Notes under the pieces: generated by a model
Told to the model about the DNA's origin: nothing
The model's database searches: none
Seen by the model: only the letters and a program-made list of their open reading frames with translations
Position numbers and translations under genes: made by a program
Shown: piece by piece, positions 10,298-18,599 of the stretch
How positions within the stretch are numbered: the first letter of the stretch is position 1
Layout: each line of letters opens with the position of its first letter
Source: Candidatus Arsenophonus triatominarum
GTDB lineage: Bacteria > Pseudomonadota > Gammaproteobacteria > Enterobacterales > Enterobacteriaceae
Length of the DNA stretch: 64,000 nt
Direction of reading: 5' to 3'
Assembly (NCBI RefSeq): GCF_001640365.1
Contig: NZ_LWMI01000004.1
Span: forward strand, 30,301-94,300

Positions 10298-10732
10298 TTA
10301 TTCTACAAGACGTTTGGCGTTAGCTAAATACAAGGCTAAAATCATGACTAATATCGAGATTGCATAAATCAGTACAGAAAATGGATCTTTATGTTCTACG
10401 ATAATTAATCGAATGATAGCGGTAATACCGATATATACAAAATATTGTAAAGGGAAATGATACAGAGAATTAAAATATTTAATTATCAATGCGATAAATT
10501 CAAAATAGAGAAAATAATTAACGATACCTTCGAGTAAAAGGTAAGTCTGGGTAGGATTAGCTGACTTGAATAATAGTAAAGATAAGGTAAACGTTTCTTT
10601 CATCAAAAAAATAATCAAAATAACAGCTAACAATAATAGACTAAAACTAATTATCCATTGCAATATACGTGATATTAATGTTGACTGAGATAATTCAGAT
10701 ATTCGCAGTTTTGTCATATTTAGTAATTTCAT
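10298..10732 (-). CDS. psiE: PsiE family inner-membrane protein (phosphate-starvation-inducible E)
   Basis: 144 residues with four hydrophobic segments (about residues 22-46, 68-88, 95-112 and 118-138). The highly conserved core [15 protein letters not shown] and [21 protein letters not shown] matches E. coli PsiE (136 residues). In E. coli psiE is induced by phosphate limitation and its biochemical role is not known. It is divergent from hsp20, with about 100 bp between start codons. Intact. The unusual point is its location on a plasmid-like replicon. Confidence 0.9.
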   Translation of the reverse strand: MKLLNMTKLRISELSQSTLISRILQWIISFSLLLLAVILIIFLMKETFTLSLLLFKSANPTQTYLLLEGIVNYFLYFEFIALIIKYFNSLYHFPLQYFVYIGITAIIRLIIVEHKDPFSVLIYAISILVMILALYLANAKRLVE

Positions 10733-10747
10733 TAACTATAAAATCCC

Positions 10748-10776
10748 CTTGAAAATAAATAAGGTTACCCCTATTT
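10748..10776 (+). promoter_or_regulatory. Sigma-32 (heat-shock) promoter of hsp20
   Basis: CTTGAAA at 10748-10754, 13 bp spacer, CCCCTATTT at 10768-10776. The E. coli sigma-32 consensus is CTTGAAA and CCCCATNT with 11-16 bp between. The start codon is 59 bp further on, behind AAGGAGGAC. Confidence 0.8.
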
Positions 10777-10834
10777 TAGTATTATAACTAAACAAAGTAA
10801 TATACGAATCAATAAGCGCAAAAAGGAGGACAAT

Positions 10835-11323
10835 ATGTCTTATCGTTCTTTTTCTCTTATTCCAATGCTCAGTGATAACCTATTATCCGACAGATTTACT
10901 CAAATGGATAAATTGTTTAGCCGAATAACCGGTGAAAAACCTCTGTCAGATATTCCAGCTTACAATTTATACCAAAAAGATAAAGAAAATCTGGAACTCA
11001 CAATCGCCGTGCCTGGCTATCACCAACACGAATTAGACATATCGGTGTTAAATAATAAACTAACCATCAGCGGAAAAAGTGAAACTGAGAAAGAAAAAGT
11101 TAGTCATGATAGCAAAACAGAGAAATGGTTACATAAAGGTATTGAGAAAAAAGGCTTTTCGATGAGTTTTGACCTTGACCATCGAATAAAAATACAAAAT
11201 GCCAATTTAGCCGATGGATTGCTAACATTAATTTTTAATTATGAAATACCGGAAGAACAAAAACCACAAAAAATTGCTATTGGTCAAAAATCTCAACCAG
11301 AAGTTATTGAGCATAAACCTTAA
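10835..11323 (+). CDS. Hsp20 small heat-shock protein (IbpA-like)
   Basis: 162 residues. The N-terminal region contains FTQMDKLFSRITGEKPLSDIPAYNLYQ. The alpha-crystallin domain spans about residues 40-140 (ELTIAVPGYHQHELDISVLNNKLTISGK and ANLADGLLTLIF), and the C-terminal tail has an IAI motif typical of oligomer contacts. It holds unfolding proteins for refolding by DnaK/ClpB. Strong Shine-Dalgarno AAGGAGG eight bases before ATG, heat-shock promoter at 10748-10776, terminator at 11329. It is longer than E. coli IbpA (137), mainly in a charged loop (SETEKEKVSHDSKTEK) and the tail. A broken paralogue is at 31837-32190. Confidence 0.92.
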   Translation: MSYRSFSLIPMLSDNLLSDRFTQMDKLFSRITGEKPLSDIPAYNLYQKDKENLELTIAVPGYHQHELDISVLNNKLTISGKSETEKEKVSHDSKTEKWLHKGIEKKGFSMSFDLDHRIKIQNANLADGLLTLIFNYEIPEEQKPQKIAIGQKSQPEVIEHKP

Positions 11324-11328
11324 TTTAA

Positions 11329-11353
11329 TAATGCCCCGAAATTAGGGGCATTA
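11329..11353. terminator. Bidirectional rho-independent terminator
   Basis: Stem TAATGCCCC/GGGGCATTA with a 7-base loop, flanked by T-rich sequence on the plus side and A-rich on the other. Lies between the convergent hsp20 and the 11378-11770 gene. Confidence 0.8.
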
Positions 11354-11377
11354 TTTCTTTCATCATCAATTAACTAT

Positions 11378-11770
11378 TTATTTTTGATTAAAAAAATAAA
11401 TAAGTTTATATTTCATCTCTGATAAATATTTTTGATAGTTTTCCTCTGCACCTTGATGTTTAGCTTTATCGATATCGCCACGTCCACCAAGAAAAATAGT
11501 ATTTGCAAAGTATTCTGTTTTTAAAACAGATTCAGCGATTAACGCTAATTTATCATCGACAGAAATAGAAGGTGTTTCATTAGAAACTTTATTTATATTT
11601 TTTTTCATAATACGACAGCCTAATTTAAGCATTTCTAATGCGATTGCTGTTCGATTACAGGATGATTTTCCTTCACCATCATTAATCCTTTTTTCAGAAA
11701 TAGCATCAATAACATCGACAACCGATTTAGGAATACGTACAGTAACTTTATAATCTTCAGGAATCATCAT
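11378..11770 (-). CDS. Small protein with ribbon-helix-helix-like N-terminus
   Basis: 130 residues. The start YKVTVRIPKSVVDVIDAISEKR resembles the strand-helix of ribbon-helix-helix DNA-binding proteins, found in plasmid partition, relaxosome accessory and antitoxin proteins. The rest (residues 60-130) is helical, charged and unrecognised. Directly upstream (11812-12078) is a cluster of ATGGCA/TGCCAT sites that could be its operator. Role not identified; DNA-binding is inferred from the N-terminus and the neighbouring repeats. Confidence 0.5.
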   Translation of the reverse strand: MMIPEDYKVTVRIPKSVVDVIDAISEKRINDGEGKSSCNRTAIALEMLKLGCRIMKKNINKVSNETPSISVDDKLALIAESVLKTEYFANTIFLGGRGDIDKAKHQGAEENYQKYLSEMKYKLIYFFNQK

Positions 11771-11811
11771 TAATATACTAAATTAAATTTACAAATATTT
11801 AAAAAATAATT

Positions 11812-12078
11812 ATGCCATCAATTACTGCTTTTTGACATCTTTTAATGGCGAAATAATAAAAATAAATTAAAATCAATTAGATAAAATAATGGCAAATGCT
11901 GGCTTTTTAAATGAAAAATCATTTTTTAATGGCAATTGCCATCATACTGTTTTTTTATATATATTTATATTAAAATTATATAGATTGTAAATAAATAACA
12001 AAAAAACTCTAAATGCATTCTTTCCTTAATTAACAATATATTGGCAAATAATTTTATTTATGCCATTTTTTAATGGCA
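11812..12078. promoter_or_regulatory. Cluster of TAATGGCA / TGCCATTA sites, operator- or iteron-like
   Basis: In very AT-rich DNA without genes, the TGGCA core recurs at 11812 (inverted), 11844, 11889, 11929-11942 (ATGGCAATTGCCAT, a perfect 14-bp palindrome), 12041 and 12061-12078 (TGCCATTTTTTAATGGCA, inverted pair with a 4-bp gap). Several are preceded by a T-run. Candidate binding sites for the divergent ribbon-helix-helix-like protein, or an origin/transfer site. Confidence 0.5.
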
Positions 12079-12301
12079 ATTTTTATAAAAAAATATAATT
12101 TAATTAATAAAAAATAAATATATTTCATATACTTAAAACAAAATGAGTATTTTGCGTGTGATGTGTGTAAGTTAGTGGTAGAAAAGCGAATTGAGGTAGG
12201 TAAACTTAAAAATGATTATTGGAATTCCTTTGAAAAATCCTTTTACTTTTTGGGGGCGACAATATGCCTAATTGTTCTTATTTTGAAAAAAGAATTTGAT
12301 T

Positions 12302-12660
12302 ATGAAGATAAAAAATTTAATGTTGCTGTTTTTTCTTTTTATCTCAAAATTCTCGCTGGCCAATTGCTTCGATAGAGCAGGAATTTATTATCAAATAGAC
12401 CCCGATTATTTAAGAGCCATTGCCTAGCAAGAATCCAACTTTAATCAATCATCCTTGTTTAAATATTCCATATTGGTGCCATGATTTTGAGTCGTAACTT
12501 TGCTATCTACGGTAAACATTGGTTAGCCGTCGGAATGTATAACGCTGGAATGAAAAATACCAATACATCAATTAAAAATTGTTACCACTATGCCAGAAAA
12601 ATTTATCAATACTACAACCAGATTAAAGACAGAAAAATTAACTCAAAACAAATTGATTAA
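12302..12660 (+). pseudogene. Lytic transglycosylase (IagB/VirB1-like), broken
   Basis: From ATG 12302: MKIKNLMLLFFLFISKFSLA is a signal peptide, followed by NCFDRAGIYYQIDPDYLRAIA, the start of the SLT fold. A TAG then stands where AIAWQES is expected, so the catalytic Glu of QESNFN follows a stop. A second break follows near 12475. The distal part ILSRNFAIYGKHWLAVGMYNAGMKN resembles the YxAVGxYNAG motif of IagB-type enzymes. These cut peptidoglycan for type III/IV secretion or pili. The 70-codon ORF at 12163 overlaps the start in another frame and is weakly supported. Confidence 0.7.
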
Positions 12661-12677
12661 AAAATTTTTTATTACTA

Positions 12678-13317
12678 TCACTCATTTCCTGATAAAGCGT
12701 AATTCAAAGGTAACCAATTAATATTACGATTGATTAAATTTAATGCTATTTTTATACCTGCTGGTTCATTACCGTTACCATGAATTAAAACAATACTTCC
12801 TGATTTAGGTTGTTCACCTTTCGCTAACCAGGCATTACTACCAATTGGAATTAAACCTAAATTTTTTATTTTTTTCATTAGCGATTGCTAATAAACACCT
12901 AAAGAAATCACTTTCAAACAACCTATTTGAAGGACATAAATCAATACGAAGAAACATACCTTTAATATCATCAGAATGCGTCAACCCATAATTCTGCAAA
13001 AGATAAGGGCGAGATGAGTATTTTTTTAACGCCTTAAAATAGGGAATATGTTCTAACTTTTTAGTTGTAAAATAATTTGATTGATTATGTTGTAATGGTT
13101 TTCTGTAGTTTAAATTTACAGCTTTATCCGTTTCAGTGATAAGCGTTACCGGATCAACTAACAAATAATTAAGGTCGTTATTAGAAAAATAACTCCGAAT
13201 AGCTATTTTTAACTCCCCTTTTGAATTATACATAGGGATAAAAATATTTTGATAATCATCAATAGCGGTTTTAGCATAAATTTTTGATAAAAAGAGAAAG
13301 AGTGCTATAAATTGCAT
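12678..13317 (-). pseudogene. Polysaccharide-deacetylase-like secreted protein, internally deleted and frameshifted
   Basis: A signal-like start (MQFIALFLFLSKIYA) leads into DPVTLITETDKAVNLNYRKPLQ and GMFLRIDLCPSNRLFESDFF. Near 12865 the frame shifts into NLGLIPIGSNAWLAKGEQPKSGSIVLIHGNGNEP. These phrases remind me of periplasmic deacetylase-like proteins of enterobacteria, with the central catalytic part deleted. The family name is from memory and tentative. That the gene is broken is clear. Confidence 0.4.
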
Positions 13318-13527
13318 TAGTCTTAACTTAATCTGACAATTATGATTTAAAAAAGAGCGTTACCGGTTTTAATTAACATCATTAGATAATTAAATAAAAG
13401 GTAATTCTATGTATCAAACAAATAATCCTATCATCAAACATAAAGTCGGGTTACTTAACCTCGCTGAAGAGCTTAATAACGTCTCAAAAGCCTGTAAGAT
13501 TATGGGGGTATCCCGAGATACGTTTTA

Positions 13528-14407
13528 TAGCTAGGCGACTTAATTTTGATTACAGCATATGTATTAAAAACAGGTCATCGATAGTGCATCCTGTTTCCAT
13601 CTTTTTACGTTTAGCTTGAGACCATTTATGTTCTATAGGATTTAAATCTGGTGAATACACAGGCAAATATTCTATCTGGTGTCCTGCGTTTATAATTGCC
13701 TGTTCAATATTCTTACCTTTGTGAAAGCTAGCGTTGTCCATAAAAATAACAGAATTTTCAGGAAGTTCTGGGAGCAATATTTTTGTGATCCAAACATAAA
13801 AAACATCACGATTAATATTGCAATCAAATAATCCGATAGCAAAAAGGGTTGTTCCCAATAAAGCGCCAATAACATTTGTTCTTCCCTTAGCACCCCAGTT
13901 TTTCAGGCCAAAACAACGGTGACCTTTTGGGGAATAGCCGTGAGTTCGTGGAGTGTCATGTGAAAAACCACTTTCATCAATAAAAACAACAGATTTATCT
14001 TTTTTTTCATACTGTTGTCTTTTTTGCTGATGTGCCAGCCTGTCGCTTTCGTTGGTTTTTGGATGGAATAGAGTTTTTTTATAGGTTAATCCCAGCTTTT
14101 TAAGGGATTGCCAAATAGTCTTTTTACAAACACCGAATCGCTCTGCCCGTTCCTTTTGGTAAGCATCTGGATACTGTTCCACATCTTTTGCTAAAGCATT
14201 TTTATCGAGCTTCCTCTTACGTGGCGTTGAATTTTTTGGCTCTGGTCGTTTAAGCCAACGTACTAAAGACGCTTTTCCAATACGGAATTGTTTCGCAGTT
14301 TCTCGAATTGTTAAACCTTCGGCTTTCCTTACAGATATTACTTTACGTCGAAAATCAATTGTATAACTCATAACACACCTTGTAATCAAAATTAAGTCGC
14401 CTAGCTA
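13528..14407 (-). mobile_element. IS630-family element, complete copy 3 (880 bp, A7, intact reading frame)
   Basis: The only complete copy one base shorter than the others, with A7 instead of A8, giving an uninterrupted transposase (13550-14371). Same terminal repeats, TA target inside the IS481 element. Confidence 0.9.
13550..14371 (-). CDS. IS630-family transposase (Tc1/mariner superfamily), intact
   Basis: 273 residues from ATG 14371 (MSYTIDFRRKVI). Residues 1-60 form a Tc1-type helix-turn-helix with the basic RPEPKNSTPRKRKLDK linker. The DDE domain has FIDESGFS (first Asp), FMDNASFHKG (second Asp) and SPDLNPIEHKWSQAK (Glu), all three acidic residues of IS630 enzymes. It cuts and pastes at TA. 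Probably the in-trans source of enzyme for the A8 copies if those do not slip. A frame reading upstream from a TTG at 14389 runs into the terminal repeat and is unlikely. Confidence 0.9.
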   Translation of the reverse strand: MSYTIDFRRKVISVRKAEGLTIRETAKQFRIGKASLVRWLKRPEPKNSTPRKRKLDKNALAKDVEQYPDAYQKERAERFGVCKKTIWQSLKKLGLTYKKTLFHPKTNESDRLAHQQKRQQYEKKDKSVVFIDESGFSHDTPRTHGYSPKGHRCFGLKNWGAKGRTNVIGALLGTTLFAIGLFDCNINRDVFYVWITKILLPELPENSVIFMDNASFHKGKNIEQAIINAGHQIEYLPVYSPDLNPIEHKWSQAKRKKMETGCTIDDLFLIHML

Positions 14408-14892
14408 TATACTGACGGACAGAGGCAGTGAGTATTGTGGTAAAGTTGAACATCACGATTATCAACTTTATCTCGCTATCAACGATATTGATCATACAAA
14501 AACTAAAGCTCGTTCACCTCAAACTAATGGGATTTGTGAACGCTTTCATAAAACTGTATTACAAGAGTTCTATCAGGTGGCTTTTCGTAAGAAAATCTAT
14601 AGGGCTTTAGATGAATTACAAGTTGATTTAGATAAATGGTTAGCGGAATATAATAACCAACGCACTCATCAAGGAAAAATGTGTTACGGTCGAACTCCTA
14701 TGGCAACTTTACACGATGGAAAACAACTTTGGAGAGAGAAAGATTTAAATCAAATTTAACCTGACAGGTACTGTATAAATAACCGGCAGTTGTCATATTA
14801 AGTCTGAACTAATACATAGGTATCAGGTTATACCAGTACTAACAAGCAATGACAAGTCGTTGCCATAGGCGACCATCTTGATACAGGGAATT

Positions 14893-15135
14893 AAAGGAAC
14901 TGATGATGTTGCTGGTCGGCACCGTGATTTATGGCAACCTGGGAGAATTATCGGTTTCGCCAGGGCACCGCCAGCAATGGCATGATAGCACAAATCCAAA
15001 ATATGTTGTCAAGCATGTTTAAAAAATCCACCACCGATGCGGCGTTAACCGATAAGGAGCGTGCCTTGATTGGCAGTAGTACCCGCGTACAAATCCTGCG
15101 CTACGTGATTGACAGTGCCTCACTCAGTCTCGATG
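14893..15135 (+). pseudogene. Fragment resembling F-type conjugation protein TraH
   Basis: One frame reads ELKELMMLLVGTVIYGN. After a shift it continues FRQGTASNGMIAQIQNMLSSMF and DAALTDKERALIGSSTRVQILRYVIDSAS. The order LMxLVGTVI, then an amphipathic helix, LTxxExALI and a Y-hydrophobic helix recalls TraH of F-like type IV secretion. Both ends are lost. Identification is from memory and weak, but it looks like real coding DNA that has decayed. Confidence 0.35.
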
Positions 15136-15216
15136 TTAAATGCGTTTTGCCTACACCGCTTGGGCCAAGCAACACTACATTTTTATTACGCTCAATTCCT
15201 GTATTTGTTGCTTAGG
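15136..15216 (-). mobile_element. IS21-family istB fragment (Walker A)
   Basis: The minus strand reads ATNTGIERNKNVVLLGPSGVGKTH, the P-loop of the IstB helper ATPase. Only about 27 codons survive, next to the IS256 terminus at 15219. Confidence 0.7.
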
Positions 15217-15218
15217 AA

Positions 15219-16509
15219 GAGGGTGTTCATAATTCTGTGTCAGGGGATTTTATATTTTGATTATACCATCTAGGCTCCCTTTAAAATAGATGGACAATTG
15301 AGCAATGGTTAACGCCCAGTTACTAATCGGCATAGTCCATTTGTTGGATACCTGATTGATGCCAATATAGAGTAATTTTAATAAGCTGTTTTCATTAGGA
15401 AAAGCCCCTTTGGTTTTAGTTAATTTCCTAAACTGCCGATGAACCACCTCTACTGCATTGGTCGTATAAATGGGTTTTCTAATGGCTTTAGGGTATCGAA
15501 AATAAGCACTGAGCAACTCCCATTTACTTCGCCAGGATTCTAGCACTATCGGGTATTTTTCATCCCATTTCGTTTCCAGTTCATCAATGGCAAGCTCAGC
15601 AGCCGCTTTAGTATCTGCACGATAAACCGGCTTTAAATCAGCCATAAAGGCTTTTTGGTCTTTACTGGCATATAACGTAAGCTATTGCGAATTTGATGAA
15701 CTACGCATAGCTGAACTTCTGTCTGCGGGAAAATACTGGCTATCACTTCTGGAAACCCTTTTAATCCGTCAACACAAGCGATTAAAATATCTTGTATACC
15801 ACAGTTATGTAAGTCAGTCAGAACGCTCAGCCAATGATGTGCTCCTTCTGTTTCAGACATATAGAGTCCTAACCATTCCTTATACCCATCGGTGGTTAGT
15901 CCAAGTACTGTGTAGATTGCCTTATTGATATAGTAACCATCATGTTTTATCTTGTAATGAATGGCATCGAGCCAGACAAAAGGATAGAGCGCCTCCAGAG
16001 GGCGTTGTTGCCAGGCTTTTAATTCAGGGAGTAATTTGTCAGTAATATGCGTAATAGCTCCATCTGATATTTCCAGTCCATATAATTCTGCAACATGTTT
16101 TTGAATATCACGATAACTCATGCCTAATGTAAATAACGATAGGATTTTGTTATCACATCCTCTGATAATTTTGTCTGATTTTTCTTAATGAGCTGAGGCT
16201 CAAAAGCACCTGACCTGTCTCTGGGCGTTTTCAGTTCAAATTGACCTGATGTCGATTTAACCGTTTTTCGAGTATAGCCATTTTTACGCGTATCGATTGA
16301 CGTTGTCGATAGGGAGTGTTCTATTTCTGCCTGCAGGGCAGCTTCGGTCAGCTGTTTTATGAGTGGTGTGAGTATTCCATCCGTACCGAGTAAATTTTTA
16401 CCTGATTGTAATTGCTTCAACGCTTCATCAAAATTAAATGATTGATTTCTCATATGTCATACCTCTTTTTTTGAGTTTAAGATATGACACAGATTTTTGA
16501 ACACTACTC
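15219..16509 (-). mobile_element. IS256-family element, full length but with a frameshifted transposase
   Basis: Termini ggtgttcataattctgtgtc and gacacagatttttgaacact. The mutator-type transposase lies in three pieces on the minus strand: 16124-16453 (MRNQSFNFDEALKQLQSGKNLLG, N-terminus), 15633-16121 (catalytic WLDAIHYKIKHDGYY, with DGLKGFPEVIASIFPQTEVQLCVVHQIRNSLRYM carrying Asp and the CxxH-like motif) and 15250-15645 (C-terminus). Breaks near 16125 and 15640 make it inactive as written. Confidence 0.85.
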
Positions 16510-16514
16510 TTAGA

Positions 16515-16800
16515 AACCAGAAGATTAATCGCTATTGCTTTGATTTCATGAAGTGAAATTGCTTTGGCACTCGCTGCAATTTTCGAAGTTACCTTGTCAC
16601 GAAATGAGGTATATTGTTAAAAAAGCTCAGGCTCATCTCGGACGGATTAGCCAACAAATCATCCGCATCACGTATTTCGCCTTCATCGTATTCTTCCTGA
16701 ACGCCAAATATCGTGAGCAAAGCGCAAAACTGGTCTATTTCCTGTTCTTCGGTAATATCCGTCTGTTTTTCAGTATTAGCGATTATTGTCAAAAAACATT
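16515..16800 (-). pseudogene. Degraded copy of the phage/plasmid protein at 27086
   Basis: The minus strand contains TEEQEIDQFCALLTIFGVQEEYDEGEIRDADDLL, matching residues in the 27086-27532 protein. After a deletion and frameshift it reads EFRDKVTSKIAASAKAISLHEIKAIAINLLVS. It is a second, shortened copy lacking the N-terminus. Function unknown. Confidence 0.6.
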
Positions 16801-16824
16801 CATGCTCTCGCCCTGGAGTTAACC

Positions 16825-17274
16825 ATGGGATTTTTTGATTTTATAAAAGAAGCCGGTGAAAAGGTAATTGATATGGTATCTGGAAACCATATCGAGCAAA
16901 GTAAAAAACTGACAGAATACATTAAAAACATGGATTTTCCTGGTGAAGATGACGTTAAAGTTGAGGTGATTGAAAGAAAAGCTACCGTTTATGGCGAAAA
17001 TATTACTCAGGAATCAAAAGAAAAAATCCTTGTTGCTGTAGGGAATGTCGCTGGTATTACTTCAGTTGAAGATAAAATTACTGCATTAGCCACTAATGAT
17101 AGTAAAGCTGAGAATAAATTCTATACGGTGGTTGCTGGCTATACGTTAAGTAAAATAGCTAAAGAACAGTACGGAAACGAAAAGGATTATCTGAAAATTT
17201 TTGAGGCTAATAAACCCATGCTAACGCATCCAGACAAAATATATCCAGGGCAAAAACTCATCATTCCACAATAG
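16825..17274 (+). CDS. kbp: Potassium-binding protein Kbp (BON and LysM domains)
   Basis: 149 residues, the same length as E. coli Kbp/YgaU, and matching from MGFFDFIKEAGEKV to YPGQKLIIPQ. A BON domain covers about residues 25-85 (KVEVIERKATVYGE and KILVAVGNVAGITSVEDKI). A LysM domain covers about 98-148 (FYTVVAGYTLSKIAKEQYGNEKDYLKIFEANKPML). The E. coli protein binds potassium in the cytoplasm and supports growth at high K+. I chose the ATG at 16825 because homologues start MGxFxF. The longer frame from 16786 has no support. Usually chromosomal, here among IS elements. Confidence 0.93.
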   Translation: MGFFDFIKEAGEKVIDMVSGNHIEQSKKLTEYIKNMDFPGEDDVKVEVIERKATVYGENITQESKEKILVAVGNVAGITSVEDKITALATNDSKAENKFYTVVAGYTLSKIAKEQYGNEKDYLKIFEANKPMLTHPDKIYPGQKLIIPQ

Positions 17275-17309
17275 TATCAATATTTTGAATTTCAGAATTG
17301 AAATAAAGA

Positions 17310-17330
17310 AGCCAACCGCAACAGTTGGCT
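17310..17330. terminator. Hairpin after kbp
   Basis: AGCCAAC/GTTGGCT stem with a 7-base loop, 36 bp past the kbp stop. There is only a weak T-tract, so termination is possible but unproven. The following 200 bp (to 17537) hold no recognisable gene. Confidence 0.4.
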
Positions 17331-17537
17331 ATTAGTATTGATGGAAATTTTTATATTTCTAATAATCAAATATCGACTCATGGCAACTCAATCATAAACT
17401 TTCAACAAAGATTTTCAACTCCATATTCCACAAGCAAACTTATCCAAATTGTTATGTTTTGCCAACTGACTTAATAGGCCATCTGAGTTTCAGTAAGTGC
17501 AGAAATTTTATCTAAAAAACTATTTATTTGATTCTCT

Positions 17538-18575
17538 AAGCGTGTTGCTTAATAGTGAAATAAGGGTATTTCGGTGATTGAAGTAAATTTTAGGCTGTTC
17601 TGAGATGGAAATTCCAAAGACCGGCACTAAGGAGTAAAAAGGTATCATCAATAAAGGGTCTACGATTCCGTAAAATTTGGGTCATACAACCGAGGCGCTT
17701 GATACCCGCGATGGCGTGTTCAACCGTAATACGGATGCCCGAGATTATTTTATTTTCTTGTTTTTGTTCAGGCGATAAAGGTCTTTTTCGAGTTCCTTTT
17801 TTTGGGATTTGTGTATTAGGATGCTGTTTATCTATACCTTGAAAACCGGTATCGGCCCAGATGGTTACCTCAGGGGGAATATGGCGAATTATATCGACTT
17901 TATCGAGTAAGCGTTTATCGTGACGGCGCCCATTTTTGATCATGGGGATAAATCCAATTTTCCTCGTTTCGTCAGTCATAATAAGCCCTTTTCGAGTGGT
18001 CTGTCTTTTCTTTCCCGAATACATTTTTTTTCGCCGACGCAGATTCTTAGGCTTTTGGACAGGTCGCTCTGTCCCATCAATAAAGACGTCTTTAACTCCA
18101 GGAAAGGCGCGAAAAAATTCCTCAGCAGAGCGAATTTGACGAGCGGGCAAAACACATTCTCGCCCCAAGGTCATCTCTAAAACCGGCAATAATATTTTTA
18201 CCCAGCGACATACCCGTGTTCTATCTAAACCAAAAAGAAGTCCTTGCAAATCATAGGTCGGATAACATTTTAAATACAATAAAATAAAAAGCAGTTTATC
18301 TAATGGGGTTGGGATAAATCCTTTCTGCCCTGCACCCATCTGCCGCTCGTGATCTTTTCGATTCTTTTTCCGATAAATCAAATAACAAGCTGAAAATTCA
18401 GCGGCTAAATTTTTCAATTCTTCGACTGATAATCCAATGATTGCTTTACATAAACGATTATCTCGTAACAACCGCTCTTTGTTGACCATTTCGAACCGTT
18501 ATTTTCTAAGTTAAACCTCTTTTTATTGTCTATAGCGTGACAAAAAATGCAAGTCTCTATTCAGCAACTATTTTT
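17538..18575 (-). mobile_element. IS5-family element, complete copy (about 1.04 kb)
   Basis: Left end AAGCGTGTTGCTTAATAG, right end GCAACTATTTT preceded by CTCTATTCA; these form imperfect inverted repeats (GTTGCTKAATAG). It contains an intact transposase (17590-18489). Ends only 25 bp before the helicase start at 18600. Confidence 0.85.
17590..18489 (-). CDS. IS5-family transposase (DDE_Tnp_4), intact
   Basis: 299 residues. An N-terminal helix-turn-helix (DKLLFILLYLKCYPTYDLQGLLFGLDRTRVCRWV) is followed by the DDE domain: VFIDGTERPVQKP (first Asp), WADTGFQGID (second Asp) and VEHAIAGIKR (Glu). Starts at 18489 in front of a purine-rich leader. Virtually identical to 20636-21535. With the shared terminal repeats, this enzyme could also move the 189-bp MITEs. 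Confidence 0.88.
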   Translation of the reverse strand: MVNKERLLRDNRLCKAIIGLSVEELKNLAAEFSACYLIYRKKNRKDHERQMGAGQKGFIPTPLDKLLFILLYLKCYPTYDLQGLLFGLDRTRVCRWVKILLPVLEMTLGRECVLPARQIRSAEEFFRAFPGVKDVFIDGTERPVQKPKNLRRRKKMYSGKKRQTTRKGLIMTDETRKIGFIPMIKNGRRHDKRLLDKVDIIRHIPPEVTIWADTGFQGIDKQHPNTQIPKKGTRKRPLSPEQKQENKIISGIRITVEHAIAGIKRLGCMTQILRNRRPFIDDTFLLLSAGLWNFHLRTA

Positions 18576-18599
18576 CTGGTAAACTCATTACATTGCGTT

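Larger units (their letters stand above)
13318..14815 (+). mobile_element. IS481-family element with internal deletion, interrupted by IS630
   Basis: 5' terminus at 13320-13345 (cttaatctgacaatta) and start codon at 13411 (MYQTNNPIIKHKVG, then LAEELNNVSKACKIMGVSRDTFY), which preserves the helix-turn-helix lost in other copies. IS630 enters at 13528. After it, the sequence resumes at LTDRGSEYCGKVEHH (14412) and runs to the C-terminus (ORF 14577-14759) and 3' terminus (about 14810). About 400 bp between HTH and DDE core is missing. Confidence 0.75.

Noticed and set aside
12163..12375. 70-residue ORF with one hydrophobic segment
   Set aside because: It overlaps the signal peptide region of the transglycosylase pseudogene in another frame and has no ribosome site or recognisable motif.
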